Assembly (NCBI GenBank): GCA_002337605.1
Contig: DDGL01000014.1
Span: forward strand, 395,965 to 459,964
Direction: 5' to 3'
Source: Flavobacteriaceae bacterium UBA1903
GTDB lineage: Bacteria > Bacteroidota > Bacteroidia > Flavobacteriales > Flavobacteriaceae
DNA length: 64,000 nt
Shown: positions 63,601-64,000 of the stretch, one piece after another
Layout: every line of letters begins with the position of its first letter
Position numbering within the stretch: the first letter of the stretch is position 1
Made by a program: the position numbers and the translations under genes
The notes under the pieces: generated by a model
What the model saw: the letters and a program-made list of their open reading frames with translations, nothing else
What the model was told of the DNA's origin: nothing
Databases searched by the model: none

Positions 63601-64000
63601 CCAAACCGTCTCCATGTATTTGGACTTATAGGTAATGTAGGGATCTTCCATATCTACCCAGTAGCCGTATTTTTCGGTAACTTTATTCCACACATCTGTG
63701 TAGCGCATTACGGCTTTACGACAGGCATCGTTATAGGCTTCTACGGTAATTTTTTTACCAATATCTTCTTTGGTTATCCCCAGTTCTTTTTCAACACCAA
63801 GTTCAATTGGAAGTCCGTGGGTATCCCAACCTGCTTTACGGTCTACTTTAAAGCCTTTTTGAGTTTTATACCGACAAAAAATATCTTTAATAGCGCGGGC
63901 CATGACGTGGTGAATTCCCGGGAGTCCGTTAGCACTTGGCGGACCTTCAAAAAATACAAAGGGTTTGGCATCTTTACGAATGGCAATACTCTCCTCAAAA
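60682..64000 (-). CDS. ileS: Isoleucyl-tRNA synthetase, N-terminus cut by the window edge
   Basis: The reading frame stays open to the last base of the window, so the 5' end is missing. Frame residues before the internal Met at 63903 read FFEGPPSANGLPGIHHV, the class I HIGH-motif region of Bacteroidota IleRS. Further landmarks are the DTHGLPIELGVE segment, the editing domain (about residues 180-400 of the visible part), the KMSKRLGN catalytic loop and an anticodon-binding C-terminal domain. The enzyme charges tRNA-Ile. The stop is 2 nt before dksA. About 1,106 codons are visible, and the missing part should be short. Confidence 0.97.
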   Translation of the reverse strand, partial: FEESIAIRKDAKPFVFFEGPPSANGLPGIHHVMARAIKDIFCRYKTQKGFKVDRKAGWDTHGLPIELGVEKELGITKEDIGKKITVEAYNDACRKAVMRYTDVWNKVTEKYGYWVDMEDPYITYKSKYMETVWWLLKEIYNKDLLYKGYTIQPYSPKAGTGLSSHELNQPGTYQDVTDTTVVAQFKAVPDTLPDFLAKASNTIYFLAWTTTPWTLPSNTALTVGAKIDYVLVRTYNQYTFQPINVVLAKNLVGKQFGGKYTETENDEVIKAYKQGDKKIPFKIITECKGADLLEIRYEQLLDYALPNDNPENAFRIIAGDFVTTEDGTGIVHTAPTFGQDDALVAKQATPEVPPLLVKDEDGNLVPLVDLQGKFRAELGDLGGKYVKNEYYAEGEEPEKSVDVELAIKLKIENKAFHVEKYVHSYPNCWRTDKPILYYPLDSWFIKVTEFRDRMHELNETINWKPKATGEGRFGNWLANANDWNLSRSRYWGIPLPLWRTEDGKEEIVIGSVEELKAEMAKAVAAGFMPKDIFEDFNVGDFSEENYNTVDLHKNIVDGIVLVSESGKPMKREADLIDVWFDSGSMPYAQWHYPFENKEKVEATWRQADFIAEGVDQTRGWFYTLHAIATMIFDDVAYKNVVSNGLVLDKNGQKMSKRLGNAADPFEVLATYGPDATRWYMISNANPWDNLKFDIDGIGEVRNKFFGTLYNTYGFFSLYANLDDFNYEEADIPFEKRPEIDRWILSELNTLIQEVDEAYSEYEPTKAARFISKFVQENLSNWFVRLSRRRYWKGEYAADKISAYQTLYTCLVTVAQLGAPIAPFFMDRLYKDLTSGVVKEAPQSVHLSDFPKADTSLIDKVLERKMQRAQTISSLVLSLRQREKIKVRQPLQKIMVPVLEEATKQEIEAVADLIKSEVNVKEVELIDEASGILVKQIKPDFKKLGPRFGKDMKAVAAVIQQFGQEEIATLEKEGEITVSVTEKNTTLTLDDVVISSQDIEGWLVANADGITVALDVTISPALKNEGIARELVNRIQNLRKDSGFEVTDKINVTLQEDKVLIPAVEENIEYIKQETLTNTLQCVPQLDTGVEITFDDIVTRLEIKKN

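Overview
The window looks like chromosome from a marine-type member of the Flavobacteriaceae (Bacteroidota). The evidence is TonB-dependent receptors with CarboxypepD_reg N-termini, a type IX secretion (T9SS) C-terminal sorting domain, DUF2723, DUF5689 and GH92 proteins, ileS/dksA/lspA genes of Bacteroidota type, and promoters fitting TTTG-N19-TAnnTTTG. No rRNA, transposase, CRISPR array or complete prophage is visible. One tRNA (Gln) is present. Species-level assignment is not possible from what can be read here.

Layout. 1-2.7 kb: a 109-bp tandem repeat followed by an AT-rich orphan gene with a PD-(D/E)XK-like nuclease motif and a SEC-C zinc tail (accessory DNA). 2.8-7.1 kb: tRNA-Gln, a DUF2723 membrane glycosyltransferase-like protein and a polysaccharide deacetylase. 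7.1-10.5 kb (minus): a secreted repeat-type protein, a redox-incompetent-looking thioredoxin and a metallophosphoesterase. 10.6-15.9 kb: an apparent N-glycan breakdown set (GH92 alpha-mannosidase, Tat-exported glycosylasparaginase, FucP/NagP-like transporter). 16.2-22.6 kb: a DUF5689 lipoprotein, a TonB receptor and a divergent secreted EEP-family nuclease/phosphatase. 22.7-31.9 kb (minus): a small membrane protein, a second TonB receptor, an M23 peptidase, then tryptophan/tyrosine catabolism (tryptophan dioxygenase, DUF3108, HPPD, homogentisate dioxygenase). 32-36 kb (minus): a PlpD-like patatin and uvrC. 36.2-39 kb: a His-rich protein with a His-rich TonB receptor, probably for metal uptake. 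39-42.9 kb: a rimK-rimB-rimK-deacylase operon and 5-formyl-THF cyclo-ligase. 42.9-45.1 kb: two dispanin-like proteins, a DUF2752 protein and a degenerate histidine kinase. 45.1-46.5 kb (minus): lspA and a DUF4097-like protein.

The most striking region is 46.5-57.3 kb. Six tightly packed plus-strand genes encode a membrane cytochrome b-like protein, an NAD(P)H/FAD/iron-sulfur oxidoreductase, a 23-CxxCH secreted cytochrome, a 16-CxxCH secreted cytochrome, an outer-membrane beta-barrel and an OB-fold lipoprotein. They converge on a fused CcsBA (ResB-ResC) cytochrome c synthase gene that has a perfect 22-bp palindrome just upstream of its start. Together they read as a trans-envelope electron conduit, NAD(P)H to cytochrome b to periplasmic heme wires (39 predicted hemes) to an outer-membrane barrel, with its own heme-attachment machinery. 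The heme-module register of the second cytochrome continues where the first stops, suggesting a split gene. The block lies between lspA and the dksA-ileS pair, genes that are often adjacent in flavobacteria, so it may be an insertion.

The right end carries an LRR/T9SS surface protein, a DksA/TraR-type regulator that has lost its zinc-finger cysteines, and ileS, whose 5' end is cut by the window edge. Several proteins have altered key residues: thioredoxin (no CxxC), M23 peptidase (HxC for HxH), histidine kinase (no N-box Asn or GxG), DksA (one Cys) and the ferredoxin domain (CxxS/CxxH).
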